Source of the DNA: Burkholderia pyrrocinia
GTDB taxonomy: Bacteria > Pseudomonadota > Gammaproteobacteria > Burkholderiales > Burkholderiaceae
Assembly (NCBI RefSeq): GCF_001028665.1
Contig: NZ_CP011503.1
Coordinates: forward strand, 248,001-312,000
DNA: 64,000 nucleotides
Reading direction: 5' to 3'
Part shown: in pieces, positions 38,964 through 47,940 of the stretch
Layout of the letters: each line of letters starts with the position of its first letter
How positions within the stretch are numbered: position 1 is the stretch's first letter
Position numbers and translations under genes: made by a program
Notes under the pieces: generated by a model
The model's input: the letters and a program-made list of their open reading frames with translations, nothing else
The model's database searches: none
Told to the model about the DNA's origin: nothing

Positions 38964-39836
38964 TCAGTGATCGCGCTGCGACGAGCGTGCCGGATTCGCG
39001 CGCCCGCGGATCGCCATGTAGGCCCAGAACACATAACCGGACAGCCCGTACAGCACGAACAGGCAGAACAGCATCAGCGGCGGGTCGGACGACACGAGCA
39101 CGAACGCGACGACGACGAGCAGGATCGCCGCGAACGGCACGCGGTGCCGCACGTCGAGCGCCTTGCCGCTGTAGAACGGCGCGTTCGACACCATCGTCAC
39201 GCCCGCGTAGATCGTCAGCACGAACGCAACCCACGGCAGCCAGCCGAGCTTCATCGGCACGCGGTTGTCGGTCGCGAGCCACACGAAGCCTGCGATCAGC
39301 GCCGCGGCGGCCGGGCTCGGCAACCCCTGGAAGAAGCGCTTGTCGACGACGCCGATGTTCGTATTGAAGCGCGCGAGGCGCAGCGCGGCGCCCGAGCAGT
39401 AGACGAACGCGGCAAGCCAGCCCCAGCGGCCGAGATCCTTCAGCACCCACTCGTACATCACGAGCGCGGGCGCGACGCCGAACGACACCATGTCCGACAG
39501 GCTGTCGAACTGCTCGCCGAACGCGCTCTGCGTATGCGTCATGCGCGCGACGCGCCCGTCCATCCCGTCGAGCACCATCGCGACGAAAATCGCGATCGCG
39601 GCGATCTCGAAACGCACGTTCATCGCCTGCACGACCGCGAAGAAGCCGCAGAACAGCGCGGCGGTCGTGAACGCGTTCGGCAGCAGGTAGATGCCGCGCG
39701 TCCTCAGGAACCGCTGGCGCGTGGCACGGCGGCTCTCGATGGGTACCGGATCGGCGGCCATCCCCTTGTTGCGGCGGAACGGGCGTGGCGTCTGGCCGGA
39801 GCCGTTGCGCGGCCGGCGTGGTTTGAATGCGGCCAT
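38964..39836 (-). CDS. pssA: CDP-diacylglycerol-serine O-phosphatidyltransferase
   Basis: A 290-residue membrane enzyme making phosphatidylserine from CDP-diacylglycerol and serine. The CDP-alcohol phosphatidyltransferase motif is intact: DGMDGRVAR (about 90-98) followed by EQFDSLSDMVSFG (about 107-119), giving the D-G-A-R...D...D catalytic pattern. About eight hydrophobic segments follow. The N-terminal ~45 residues are basic (KPRRPRNGSG). It lies 15 bp after psd, the next enzyme of phosphatidylethanolamine synthesis. Confidence 0.94.
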   Translation of the reverse strand: MAAFKPRRPRNGSGQTPRPFRRNKGMAADPVPIESRRATRQRFLRTRGIYLLPNAFTTAALFCGFFAVVQAMNVRFEIAAIAIFVAMVLDGMDGRVARMTHTQSAFGEQFDSLSDMVSFGVAPALVMYEWVLKDLGRWGWLAAFVYCSGAALRLARFNTNIGVVDKRFFQGLPSPAAAALIAGFVWLATDNRVPMKLGWLPWVAFVLTIYAGVTMVSNAPFYSGKALDVRHRVPFAAILLVVVAFVLVSSDPPLMLFCLFVLYGLSGYVFWAYMAIRGRANPARSSQRDH

Positions 39837-39851
39837 CGTGCGCCCCGCCGC

Positions 39852-40496
39852 TTACTGTTCGAGCTCGGCGAGGATCGTCGACGACGCGTAGACCTTCTCG
39901 CCGATCGACACCTTCGCGCGGCTGCCGATCGGCAGGTACACGTCGACGCGCGAACCGAAGCGGATGAACCCGTAGCGCTGGCCGCGCGACAGCGGCTCGC
40001 CGGCGCGTACGTAGCAGAGAATCCGGCGGGCGACGAGGCCTGCGATCTGCACGGCGGTGACGGTCTTGCCGCTCGCCGTCTGGATCACGACCGCATTGCG
40101 CTCGTTCTCGGTCGACGCCTTGTCGATCGCCGCGTTCAGGAACGCGCCCGGGAAGTACTCGACCTTCGAGATCGCGCCATCGACAGGCGAACGCTGCGAA
40201 TGGACGTTGAAGACATTCATGAACACGCTGATCTTCAGCGCTTCGCGGTTCGCGTACGGATCCTGGGTGGTCTCGACCGCGACGATGCGGCCGTCCGCCG
40301 GGCACAGCACCGCGTTCGGCTGCGCCGGGATCGGGCGCTGCGGATCGCGGAAGAACTGGACGACGAAAGCGAGCAGCAGCCAGAACGGCCACGCGAAGCC
40401 GAAGCCCCCGACGGCGTGGATCAACAGCGCGATGACGGCAGCAATCGCGATGAACGGCCAGCCTTCGCGCGCGATGATCGGATGAGGATAGTTCAT
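39852..40496 (-). CDS. psd: Phosphatidylserine decarboxylase (PSD-A type)
   Basis: A 214-residue proenzyme that cleaves itself to form a pyruvoyl cofactor and decarboxylates phosphatidylserine to phosphatidylethanolamine. Cleavage is expected at G181-S182 in RFGSRVDVY. Conserved CPADGRIV (about 65-72) and [11 protein letters not shown] (about 92-102) support the small archaeal-type PSD-A subfamily. A hydrophobic N-terminal hairpin (about 13-48) anchors it. ATG 40496 is used (MNYPHPII); an extension to 40616 runs through the ilvC terminator. It is coupled with pssA. Confidence 0.93.
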   Translation of the reverse strand: MNYPHPIIAREGWPFIAIAAVIALLIHAVGGFGFAWPFWLLLAFVVQFFRDPQRPIPAQPNAVLCPADGRIVAVETTQDPYANREALKISVFMNVFNVHSQRSPVDGAISKVEYFPGAFLNAAIDKASTENERNAVVIQTASGKTVTAVQIAGLVARRILCYVRAGEPLSRGQRYGFIRFGSRVDVYLPIGSRAKVSIGEKVYASSTILAELEQ

Positions 40497-40540
40497 GGAT
40501 TCGTTCTGTGTTCGGTGAATTGCAAAGCCCGTAGCATAAC

Positions 40541-40580
40541 AAAAGCCGCCCGGGGCACTGCTGCCTTCGGACGGCTTTTT
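40541..40580 (-). terminator. Terminator downstream of ilvC
   Basis: On the minus strand AAAAGCCGTCCG pairs with CGGGCGGCTTTT, with a run of T after it. It lies between ilvC and psd, so psd-pssA expression must come from read-through or from a promoter in the short spacer. Confidence 0.75.
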
Positions 40581-40623
40581 GATGCCGACCCTCCACTCGA
40601 AGGGCCGGAACAGCACGCGGTGC

Positions 40624-41667
<1,044 letters not shown>

Positions 41668-41744
41668 TCAACAATTCGTTCGGATGGAGTACTGCGGGCC
41701 GGGACATGACGGCGCACCCGGCGTGCCTGTTTGGCATTTCGGCA

Positions 41745-42236
41745 TCACACCTTCAGGATGCGCTCGCCGCGTCCGATGCCGGAGCTGCCGGTACGCACGG
41801 TCTCGAGGATCGCGCTCGCGTCCAGCCCCTGGATGAATGCGTCGAGCTTGTCGCTCGCGCCCGTCAATTCGATCGTGTAGGTCTTTTCGGTCACGTCGAT
41901 GATGCGGCCGCGGAAAATGTCCGACATCCGCTTCATTTCTTCGCGCTCCTTGCCCACTGCACGTACCTTGATCAGCATCAGCTCGCGTTCGATGTGTGCA
42001 CCGTCGGTCAGGTCCACCACTTTCACCACCTCGATCAGGCGGTTCAGATGCTTCGTGATCTGTTCGATCACGTCGTCGGAGCCAATGGAAACGATGGTGA
42101 GCCGCGACAGCGATTGGTCTTCGGTCGGCGCCACCGTCAAGGTTTCGATGTTGTAGCCGCGTGCGGAAAACAGACCGACCACACGCGACAGCGCGCCCGG
42201 TTCGTTCTCCAGCAGGACGGAAATGATGTGTCTCAT
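41745..42236 (-). CDS. ilvN: Acetolactate synthase small (regulatory) subunit
   Basis: A 163-residue regulatory subunit (IlvH type) giving full activity and valine feedback inhibition to the large subunit. An N-terminal ACT domain starts MRHIISVLLENEPGALSRV, with the valine-binding ENEPGAL motif and GLFSARGYNIE near 25-35. A second ACT-like half follows (about 80-160). ATG 42236 is used because the family starts MRHIISV; a 12-residue extension has no support. It lies 112 bp after ilvI. Confidence 0.95.
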   Translation of the reverse strand: MRHIISVLLENEPGALSRVVGLFSARGYNIETLTVAPTEDQSLSRLTIVSIGSDDVIEQITKHLNRLIEVVKVVDLTDGAHIERELMLIKVRAVGKEREEMKRMSDIFRGRIIDVTEKTYTIELTGASDKLDAFIQGLDASAILETVRTGSSGIGRGERILKV

Positions 42237-42348
42237 GTTCGCTTCTTCCAGAATGTGTCCGTGTCGATTCACTCGCGCCGCGCGCCGCCGCGTGCCGCAC
42301 CGCCCTTCGTGAAGGCGGCCGCATCCGGCCTGAGCGCGCGTCGCGCCG

Positions 42349-44112
42349 TTACAGATCTTCCGATCCGAGCAGCATCTCGGTGATGCCCTTGCCGGCCTGT
42401 ACCATCGGCCAGACGTTTTCGGTCGGATCGGTCTGGAAGTCGAGAAACACGGTGCGATCCTTCAGGCGCAGCGCTTCCTTCAGCGCCGGCTCCACATCCG
42501 AGGTCTTTTCGATCCGCATGCCGACATGGCCGTACGCTTCGGCGAGCTTCACGAAATCGGGCAGCGCATCCATGTACGAATGCGAATAGCGCTTGCTGTA
42601 TTCGATCTGCTGCCACTGGCGAACCATGCCGAGGTAGCGGTTGTTCAGCGAAATGATCTTCACGGGCGTGTCGTACTGCAGGCAGGTCGACAGTTCCTGG
42701 ATGCACATCTGGATCGAGCCTTCGCCCGTGATGCACAGCACGTCGTCGTCCGGGTGCGCCATCTTGACGCCCATCGCTGCCGGCAGGCCGAAGCCCATCG
42801 TGCCGAGGCCGCCGGAATTGATCCAGCGACGCGGCTTGTTGAAACGGTAGAACTGCGCGGCCCACATCTGGTGCTGGCCGACGTCCGAGCACACGAACGC
42901 ATTGCCGTCCGTCAGCTCCCACGCCTTCTCGACCACGTACTGCGGCTTGATGATCTCGCTTTCGCGGTCGAACTTCAGGCAGTCCTTCGAGCGCCAGCCC
43001 TCGATGTCCTTCCACCATTGCGCGAGCGCGTCGGTGTCGGGGCCGTGCTCGGCTGTCTGCAGCTGCTCGATCAGCTCCTTCAGCACTTCCTTCACGTCGC
43101 CGACGATCGGGATGTCGACCTTCACGCGCTTCGAGATCGACGACGGGTCGATGTCGATGTGGATGATCTTGCGCGGACGCGACGCGAAGTGCGCCGGATC
43201 GCCGATCACGCGGTCGTCGAAGCGGGCACCGATCGCGATCAGCACGTCGCAGTGCTGCATCGCCATGTTCGCTTCGTAGGTGCCGTGCATGCCGAGCATG
43301 CCGAGGAATTTCTTGTCCGACGCGCGATAGCCGCCGAGGCCCATCAGCGTGTTCGTGACCGGGTAGCCGAGCAGGTCCGCGAACTGGTTCAGTTCGCGCG
43401 ACGCGTCGGCGAGGATGATGCCGCCACCCGTGTAGATGTAGGGACGCTTCGCCGTCAGCAGCAGCGACACGGCCTTGCGGATCTGGCCCGAATGGCCTTT
43501 CGTGACGGGATTGTACGAACGCAGCGACACGCTCTTGACGGGCTCGTACTGGCACGGCGTCTTCGAGATGTCCTTCGGGATGTCGATCAGCACCGGGCCC
43601 GGACGGCCGGTGCGGGCGATATAGAACGCCTTCTTGACGGTTTCCGCGAGGTCGCGCACGTCCTTCACGAGGAAGTTGTGCTTCACGCACGGGCGCGTGA
43701 TGCCGACCGTGTCGCATTCCTGGAATGCGTCCTGGCCGATCGCGGCAGTCGGCACCTGGCCGCTGATCACGACCATCGGGATCGAATCCATGTACGCCGT
43801 CGCGATGCCGGTCACCGCGTTGGTGACGCCGGGGCCCGACGTCACGAGGCAGACGCCGACATTGCCGGTGGAACGTGCATACGCATCGGCTGCGTGCACG
43901 GCCGCCTGTTCGTGGCGCACCAGCACGTGCTGAATCTTGTCCTGCTTGTAAAGCTCGTCGTAGATATAGAGAACCGAGCCGCCGGGGTAGCCCCAGATGA
44001 ATTCGACGTTCTCGTCGGCCAGTGCCTTCATGAGCACGGTGGCGCCGATGGAGTCGCTATCGGGAGGGGAAAGGGGTTCCGACGTGGAGAATTCCGCGCT
44101 GGGCATGTTCAT
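42349..44112 (-). CDS. ilvI: Acetolactate synthase large (catalytic) subunit, biosynthetic
   Basis: A 587-residue thiamine-diphosphate and FAD enzyme, the first common step of valine, leucine and isoleucine synthesis. The catalytic Glu is in VRHEQAAVHAADAYAR (about 64-79). The FAD-binding region includes LGMLGMHGTYEAN and IAIGARFDDRVIG (about 280-310). The ThDP motif GEGSIQMCIQELST, then NNRYLGMVRQWQ, lies at about 464-500. It could equally be called ilvB. It is the promoter-proximal gene of the ilvI-N-C cluster; its promoter is at 44260-44288. Confidence 0.95.
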   Translation of the reverse strand: MNMPSAEFSTSEPLSPPDSDSIGATVLMKALADENVEFIWGYPGGSVLYIYDELYKQDKIQHVLVRHEQAAVHAADAYARSTGNVGVCLVTSGPGVTNAVTGIATAYMDSIPMVVISGQVPTAAIGQDAFQECDTVGITRPCVKHNFLVKDVRDLAETVKKAFYIARTGRPGPVLIDIPKDISKTPCQYEPVKSVSLRSYNPVTKGHSGQIRKAVSLLLTAKRPYIYTGGGIILADASRELNQFADLLGYPVTNTLMGLGGYRASDKKFLGMLGMHGTYEANMAMQHCDVLIAIGARFDDRVIGDPAHFASRPRKIIHIDIDPSSISKRVKVDIPIVGDVKEVLKELIEQLQTAEHGPDTDALAQWWKDIEGWRSKDCLKFDRESEIIKPQYVVEKAWELTDGNAFVCSDVGQHQMWAAQFYRFNKPRRWINSGGLGTMGFGLPAAMGVKMAHPDDDVLCITGEGSIQMCIQELSTCLQYDTPVKIISLNNRYLGMVRQWQQIEYSKRYSHSYMDALPDFVKLAEAYGHVGMRIEKTSDVEPALKEALRLKDRTVFLDFQTDPTENVWPMVQAGKGITEMLLGSEDL

Positions 44113-44259
44113 CTTTGACCTTTCGAATTTTCGGCAAAAAATTGATCGGGTGCTCTCTGCCGGGCTTGTGGCTCGGGTTCAAGCGGCGCGTCCAGTTTGA
44201 AGGGCGGGCTTCTTGGGCCAGCCTCAAATGAGACCATCACTTCATGTTGCGAATCGTTG
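44113..44259 (-). promoter_or_regulatory. Leader of ilvI mRNA
   Basis: About 145 nt separate the promoter -10 from the ilvI start. I searched it for a leader peptide rich in Val, Leu or Ile codons and for a terminator hairpin and found neither. An AAAGG ribosome site lies just before the start codon. No gene is supported between 44113 and 44468. Confidence 0.45.
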
Positions 44260-44288
44260 ACGATAGCGGGTCGTGATTGGGTCGTCAA
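44260..44288 (-). promoter_or_regulatory. Sigma-70 promoter of ilvI
   Basis: On the minus strand TTGACG (-35, 44283-44288) and TATCGT (-10, 44260-44265) are exactly 17 bp apart. It is divergent from the sigma factor gene at 44469. Confidence 0.78.
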
Positions 44289-44468
44289 GCAAAATATCCC
44301 GCAGCGCATCATGCGCGCCGCCCGGCACCCCGCCGCCGCGGCTCGCGCGCAACGCGCGGCGCCCAACCCGGTGCCAAGCAGCGTGAAAATTTGTTAGCAT
44401 CCGCGGGTTTTACGAAATTTTTCGACCTTTTACACCACGCAGCGGTCCGCAGCGCATACCTTCACGGA

Positions 44469-45032
44469 ATGGCATCAGACAAGGAACTCGCCGACTTTCT
44501 GGCGGGCGTCGAAAGGCGCGCGTTCAAGCAGGCTGCGTACGCGGTGCGTGACGACGATGCGTCGCTCGACATCGTGCAGGACGCGATGATCAAGCTGGCC
44601 GAGAAATACGGCGACCGGCCGGCGGCCGAGTTGCCGCTGCTTTTTCAGCGGATCCTGCAGAACACGATCCACGACTGGTTCCGCCGGCAGAAGGTCCGCA
44701 ACACCTGGGTCACGCTCTTCTCGTCGCTGAACAACACCGACGACGAAGACTTCGACCCGCTCGAAACGCTCGAATCCGCGGACGACAACGCGGGCGTCGA
44801 GAGCAGCGAGCACCGCCTCGAAAGAGAGCAGGTTCTGGCCCTGATCGACGAAGAAATCCAGAAACTTCCGGCGCGTCAACGGGAAGCGTTCCTGATGCGT
44901 TATTGGGAAGATATGGATGTCGCCGAGACTGCCGCCGCAATGGGGTGCTCCGAAGGCAGCGTCAAGACGCACTGCTCACGAGCCACCCACACCCTGGCGC
45001 AAGCGCTCAAGGCCAAAGGAATCACGCTATGA
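44469..45032 (+). CDS. ECF-like RNA polymerase sigma factor
   Basis: A 187-residue sigma-70 family protein with only regions 2 and 4. Region 2 (about 15-95) includes SLDIVQDAMIKLAEKYGD and HDWFRRQKVRN, and region 4 (about 130-180) has LPARQREAFLMRYWEDM and the helix-turn-helix MGCSEGSVKTHCSRA. ATG 44469 is used; an upstream frame extension crosses the ilvI promoter. The start of DUF3619 overlaps its stop (ATGA). The order sigma-DUF3619-DUF3106-RDD is conserved in Burkholderia, and DUF3619, with one membrane helix, is a likely anti-sigma factor. The target regulon is not visible here. Confidence 0.88.
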   Translation: MASDKELADFLAGVERRAFKQAAYAVRDDDASLDIVQDAMIKLAEKYGDRPAAELPLLFQRILQNTIHDWFRRQKVRNTWVTLFSSLNNTDDEDFDPLETLESADDNAGVESSEHRLEREQVLALIDEEIQKLPARQREAFLMRYWEDMDVAETAAAMGCSEGSVKTHCSRATHTLAQALKAKGITL

Positions 45033-45454
45033 GCTCCACTCCCGCAAACCGAGAACACGAATTCGCGCTGAAGGTGCGCCGCGCGCTGGATGAACGCGCG
45101 GCCGAACTGCCAGCCGCGACCACCGATCGGCTGGCCGTCGCCCGCCGGGCTGCGCTCGCGCGCAAGAAGCCCGAGCCCGCGACCGCGCCGGTGTTCGTGC
45201 CGGCCTTCGCCGGCGCGGCCGGCGCCTACGGCCCGGCGCCCACGAGCCGCCCGCAGGCGTCGTTCGCGCGCCGTTTGCTGCGCGCGTGGCCGCTCGCGCT
45301 GCTGCTCGCGGGGCTCATCGGCATCGCCTACTGGGAAGACATGCAGCGCACCGCCGAGCTCGCCGACATCGACGCGGCGATGCTCAGCGACGACTTGCCG
45401 CTCAACGCGTATCTCGATCACGGGTTCAACGCGTATCTTTCGCGCGCTCACTAA
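45029..45454 (+). CDS. DUF3619 family protein, putative anti-sigma factor
   Basis: A 141-residue protein with a hydrophilic N-terminal ~75 residues (helical, KVRRALDERAAELPAATTDRLAVARRAALARK), a single hydrophobic helix at about 92-106 (WPLALLLAGLIGIAYW) and a short acidic C-terminal part. The topology, size and 4-bp overlap with the upstream sigma factor gene match membrane anti-sigma factors. No zinc-binding HxxxCxxC motif is present, so it would be a non-ZAS type. The family is recognised; the role is inferred from context. Confidence 0.82.
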   Translation: MSSTPANREHEFALKVRRALDERAAELPAATTDRLAVARRAALARKKPEPATAPVFVPAFAGAAGAYGPAPTSRPQASFARRLLRAWPLALLLAGLIGIAYWEDMQRTAELADIDAAMLSDDLPLNAYLDHGFNAYLSRAH

Positions 45455-45480
45455 CAGACAATAACGAGGGGATCGCACGG

Positions 45481-46236
45481 GTGAGTCAGAAGCGCGGCCT
45501 GGCCGTATTTTTCGGATGCGTGATCGCGATCGCCGTTTCCTACGTCGCCACCTATTCGCGATTCCACCCGTCCCCCGCGACGACTTCCGTCACGGCCAGC
45601 AGCCCTGCCGCGCCCGCATCGGCCGCGACCGGGCTGACCACCGACCTCCCGCCGCTGCCCCTGCCGGCCGCCACCGGCCCGCTGTCGTGGGCACGCCTCA
45701 CGCCGGCGCAGCACGCGGCACTCGCGCCGTTCGCCGACCAGTGGGACGGCTTCAGCGACGCCCGCAAGCGCAAATGGCTGAAGATCGCATCGCGTTTCGC
45801 GAAGTTGACGCCGGATGACCAAAAGCGCCTGCAGGACCGGATGTCCGAATGGGCGCGGATGACGCCCGAGCAGCGCCGCGTCGCGCGAGAGAACTACCAG
45901 AGCGCGAAGGAGCTTTCCGCGCAGGCGCGCGAGCGCGCGTGGAAGGCCTACCAGCAGCTCCCCGAGGAGCAGAAGGAGCGTCTCGCCGCGGCCGAGCGGC
46001 GCCGCCGGCCGAGCGTCGTCAGCGCGCCGCCGACCGTCGCCGACCGTGACGTCCGCCGCCTCGTCAATTCGCACGATCACCCGGCAAGCGGTGCGGCCAC
46101 CGCACCGGCGCTCGCCTCGGCCGGCGCCGCCGCGCCGCCGGTGCCCGCGTCGTCGACGGCCGGCGCCGCGTCCGCGCCCGCTCCAGTGGCGCCGGTGTCG
46201 CCCGCCGACGCGCCTTCGCTGTTCAAAGGCTCCTGA
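45481..46236 (+). CDS. DUF3106 family protein
   Basis: A 251-residue protein starting at GTG 45481, with GAGGGG upstream. A signal anchor lies at about 6-25 (GLAVFFGCVIAIAVSYV). The middle part repeats a helical motif: LTPAQHAALAPFADQWDGFS, LTPDDQKRLQDRMSEWARM and MTPEQRRVARENYQSAK (about 75-150), the DUF3106 signature. The C-terminal third is low-complexity Ala/Pro/Ser. It resembles the periplasmic stress-sensing repeats of Spy/CpxP-like proteins (LTPxQ motifs). That suggests an envelope-stress role for the sigma cluster, which is an inference. Confidence 0.82.
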   Translation: MSQKRGLAVFFGCVIAIAVSYVATYSRFHPSPATTSVTASSPAAPASAATGLTTDLPPLPLPAATGPLSWARLTPAQHAALAPFADQWDGFSDARKRKWLKIASRFAKLTPDDQKRLQDRMSEWARMTPEQRRVARENYQSAKELSAQARERAWKAYQQLPEEQKERLAAAERRRRPSVVSAPPTVADRDVRRLVNSHDHPASGAATAPALASAGAAAPPVPASSTAGAASAPAPVAPVSPADAPSLFKGS

Positions 46237-46242
46237 GCGGCC

Positions 46243-46749
46243 GTGGCGAACGCCCGCGCACCCGAGACTCCGGCCACCGCGCCGTCCGTGCGGCGGCGTC
46301 TCGCCGCGCTGCTCTACGAAGGCGTGCTGCTGTTCGGCGTCGTGTTCTTCGCGGGGCTCGCGTTCAGCCTCGCGACGCAGCAGCGCAACGGCCTCGTCCA
46401 TCACAACCTGCTCGCCGCGTGGATCGCGCTCGTCGTCGGCGCGTACTTCATCTGGTTCTGGACCCATGGCGGCCAGACGCTGCCGATGAAGACCTGGCGG
46501 CTGCGGCTCGAATCGTCGAGCGGCCGGCCGCTGCGCGCCGGCCACGCGCTCGTCCGCTATGCGCTCGGCTGGCTGTGGTTCCTGCCGCCGCTCGCACTGC
46601 ATCCGCTGCTCGGCCTGTCGGTGCCGGTCACGCTGGCGCTCACCGCCGCATGGATCGTCGCATGGGCCGGCGCCGCGCGGCTGCATGCCGGCGGCCAGTT
46701 TCCGCACGACCGGATCGCGCGCACGCGCGTCGTCGCCATGCCGCGCTGA
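46243..46749 (+). CDS. RDD family membrane protein
   Basis: A 168-residue membrane protein with about four hydrophobic segments. The RDD signature is partly visible: RRRLAALLYEGVLLFGVVFF (about 17-36), then GGQTLPMKTWRLRL (about 76-89), and GQFPHDRIARTRVV at the end (the final D of RDD-type DR). Some RDD proteins act as Na+/H+ antiporters; here the role is unknown. It starts at GTG 46243 seven bases after the DUF3106 stop, with a weak ribosome site. It is the last gene of the sigma block; a 223-bp spacer with a PHO box follows. Confidence 0.82.
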   Translation: MANARAPETPATAPSVRRRLAALLYEGVLLFGVVFFAGLAFSLATQQRNGLVHHNLLAAWIALVVGAYFIWFWTHGGQTLPMKTWRLRLESSSGRPLRAGHALVRYALGWLWFLPPLALHPLLGLSVPVTLALTAAWIVAWAGAARLHAGGQFPHDRIARTRVVAMPR

Positions 46750-46908
46750 CGCGCCGCATTCGCCAGACGAAATCAGCTCGCCCAAGCCTCCGCCACCTCG
46801 CCTGACGGCCTGCCAGGCAACCGCCGACCGTTCGGTGCGGCAGATTGCACAACCCCGTTCATTCACTGCTAAACACCCTGCATAGGTCGTAATAAGAACG
46901 TCTCGTGA

Positions 46909-46926
46909 CTGTCACGGCACAGTCAC
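46909..46926 (+). promoter_or_regulatory. PHO box (PhoB binding site) before the plcP-like gene
   Basis: CTGTCAC-GGCA-CAGTCAC has the PHO box layout of two direct 7-bp half-sites separated by 4 bp. The first half-site matches CTGTCA(C/T) fully; the second has one mismatch (CAGTCAC). It lies 46 nt before the start codon. A TAATGT sequence at 46948-46953 could be the -10, although the spacing is long. The same bases also form an 8-6-8 inverted repeat (46905-46926), so another regulator cannot be excluded. Confidence 0.6.
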
Positions 46927-46972
46927 GCCCGCATGGCGGAATGCCGGTAATGTCAACCGGCGCGAGTCATGC

Positions 46973-47911
46973 ATGGGCCAGAAAACGTCCGCGACCTCTC
47001 TTTTCCGTCACCCGATCGGCGCCCGCGCCGTCACCGCCTTCCTGTCCGGCTCGGCCGCAGCCGATGACCTGGCGTCGCAAGAACCGCCTGCCGAGCACGC
47101 CACGCAGCACGACGATCCCGACCCGTCCGCGCATCGCTACCGCACCATCTGGCTGTCCGACATCCACCTCGGCTCGAGCGGATGCCAGGCGCCGTACCTG
47201 CTCGACTTCCTGCGTCACAACGATTCGGAATACCTGTACCTCGTCGGCGACATCATCGACGGCTGGCAGTTGAAAAAAGGCTGGTACTGGCCGCAGGCGC
47301 ACAACGACGTCGTGCAGAAGATCCTGCGCAAGGCGCGCAAGGGCACGCAGGTCGTCTACATCCCCGGCAACCACGACGAAGGCGCGCGACAGTTCTGCGA
47401 CCTCGCGTTCGGCGACATCCAGGTGCGCGGCGAGGCGTTCCACACGACGCTCGCGGGCAAACGTTTGTGGATCGTGCACGGCGACCTGTTCGACGGCGTG
47501 ATCCAGCACGCGAAATGGCTCGCGTACCTCGGCGACACGCTGTACACGCTGATCCTCGTGCTGAACCGCTGGTTCAACCGGATCCGCAGCCGGCTCGGCT
47601 TCCAGTACTGGTCGCTGTCGCAGTACCTGAAGCACCAGGTCAAGAACGCGGTCAACTTCATCTCGCAGTTCGAGACCGTGATGACCGACGAGGCGCGCCG
47701 CCGCGGCTGCGACGGCGTCGTGTGCGGCCACATCCACAAGGCCGAGATCCGCGATATCGACGGCGTGCTGTACTGCAACGACGGCGACTGGGTCGAAAGC
47801 CTGTCCGCGCTCGTCGAAACGATGGAAGGCGAACTGAAGATCGTCTACTGGACGGTGATGCGCACCGCGCCGTCGGAGACCACGTCGCGCAAGGCCAAGG
47901 CCACTGCCTGA
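46973..47911 (+). CDS. Metallophosphoesterase, PlcP/LpxH-like
   Basis: A 312-residue calcineurin-type phosphoesterase. The metal ligands are visible: D63 and H65 (SDIHLGS), D93 (VGDIIDGW), N133-H134 (PGNHDE), H169 (VHGD) and the CGHIH motif with H253 and H255. The segment YWPQAHNDVVQKILRKARKG is shared with LpxH-like proteins and with PlcP, a phospholipase C that splits phosphatidylcholine and phosphatidylethanolamine under phosphate limitation. Databases would name it UDP-2,3-diacylglucosamine diphosphatase, but the following glycosyltransferase and diacylglycerol kinase genes favour PlcP. An N-terminal ~55 residues precede the domain. Confidence 0.85.
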   Translation: MGQKTSATSLFRHPIGARAVTAFLSGSAAADDLASQEPPAEHATQHDDPDPSAHRYRTIWLSDIHLGSSGCQAPYLLDFLRHNDSEYLYLVGDIIDGWQLKKGWYWPQAHNDVVQKILRKARKGTQVVYIPGNHDEGARQFCDLAFGDIQVRGEAFHTTLAGKRLWIVHGDLFDGVIQHAKWLAYLGDTLYTLILVLNRWFNRIRSRLGFQYWSLSQYLKHQVKNAVNFISQFETVMTDEARRRGCDGVVCGHIHKAEIRDIDGVLYCNDGDWVESLSALVETMEGELKIVYWTVMRTAPSETTSRKAKATA

Positions 47912-47940
47912 CACAACCCTACTTACAGGACAATGCCGCG

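Noticed and set aside
44113..44468. A peptide attenuator in front of ilvI
   Set aside because: The leader has no frame rich in Ile, Val or Leu codons and no terminator-antiterminator pair that I can see; the only short ATG frame is Met-Lys-stop.
46973..47911. Calling this gene lpxH
   Set aside because: The motifs fit the LpxH-like superfamily, but the operon partners act on diacylglycerol and a PHO box is present. Naming it lpxH would imply an essential lipid A role that the context does not support.
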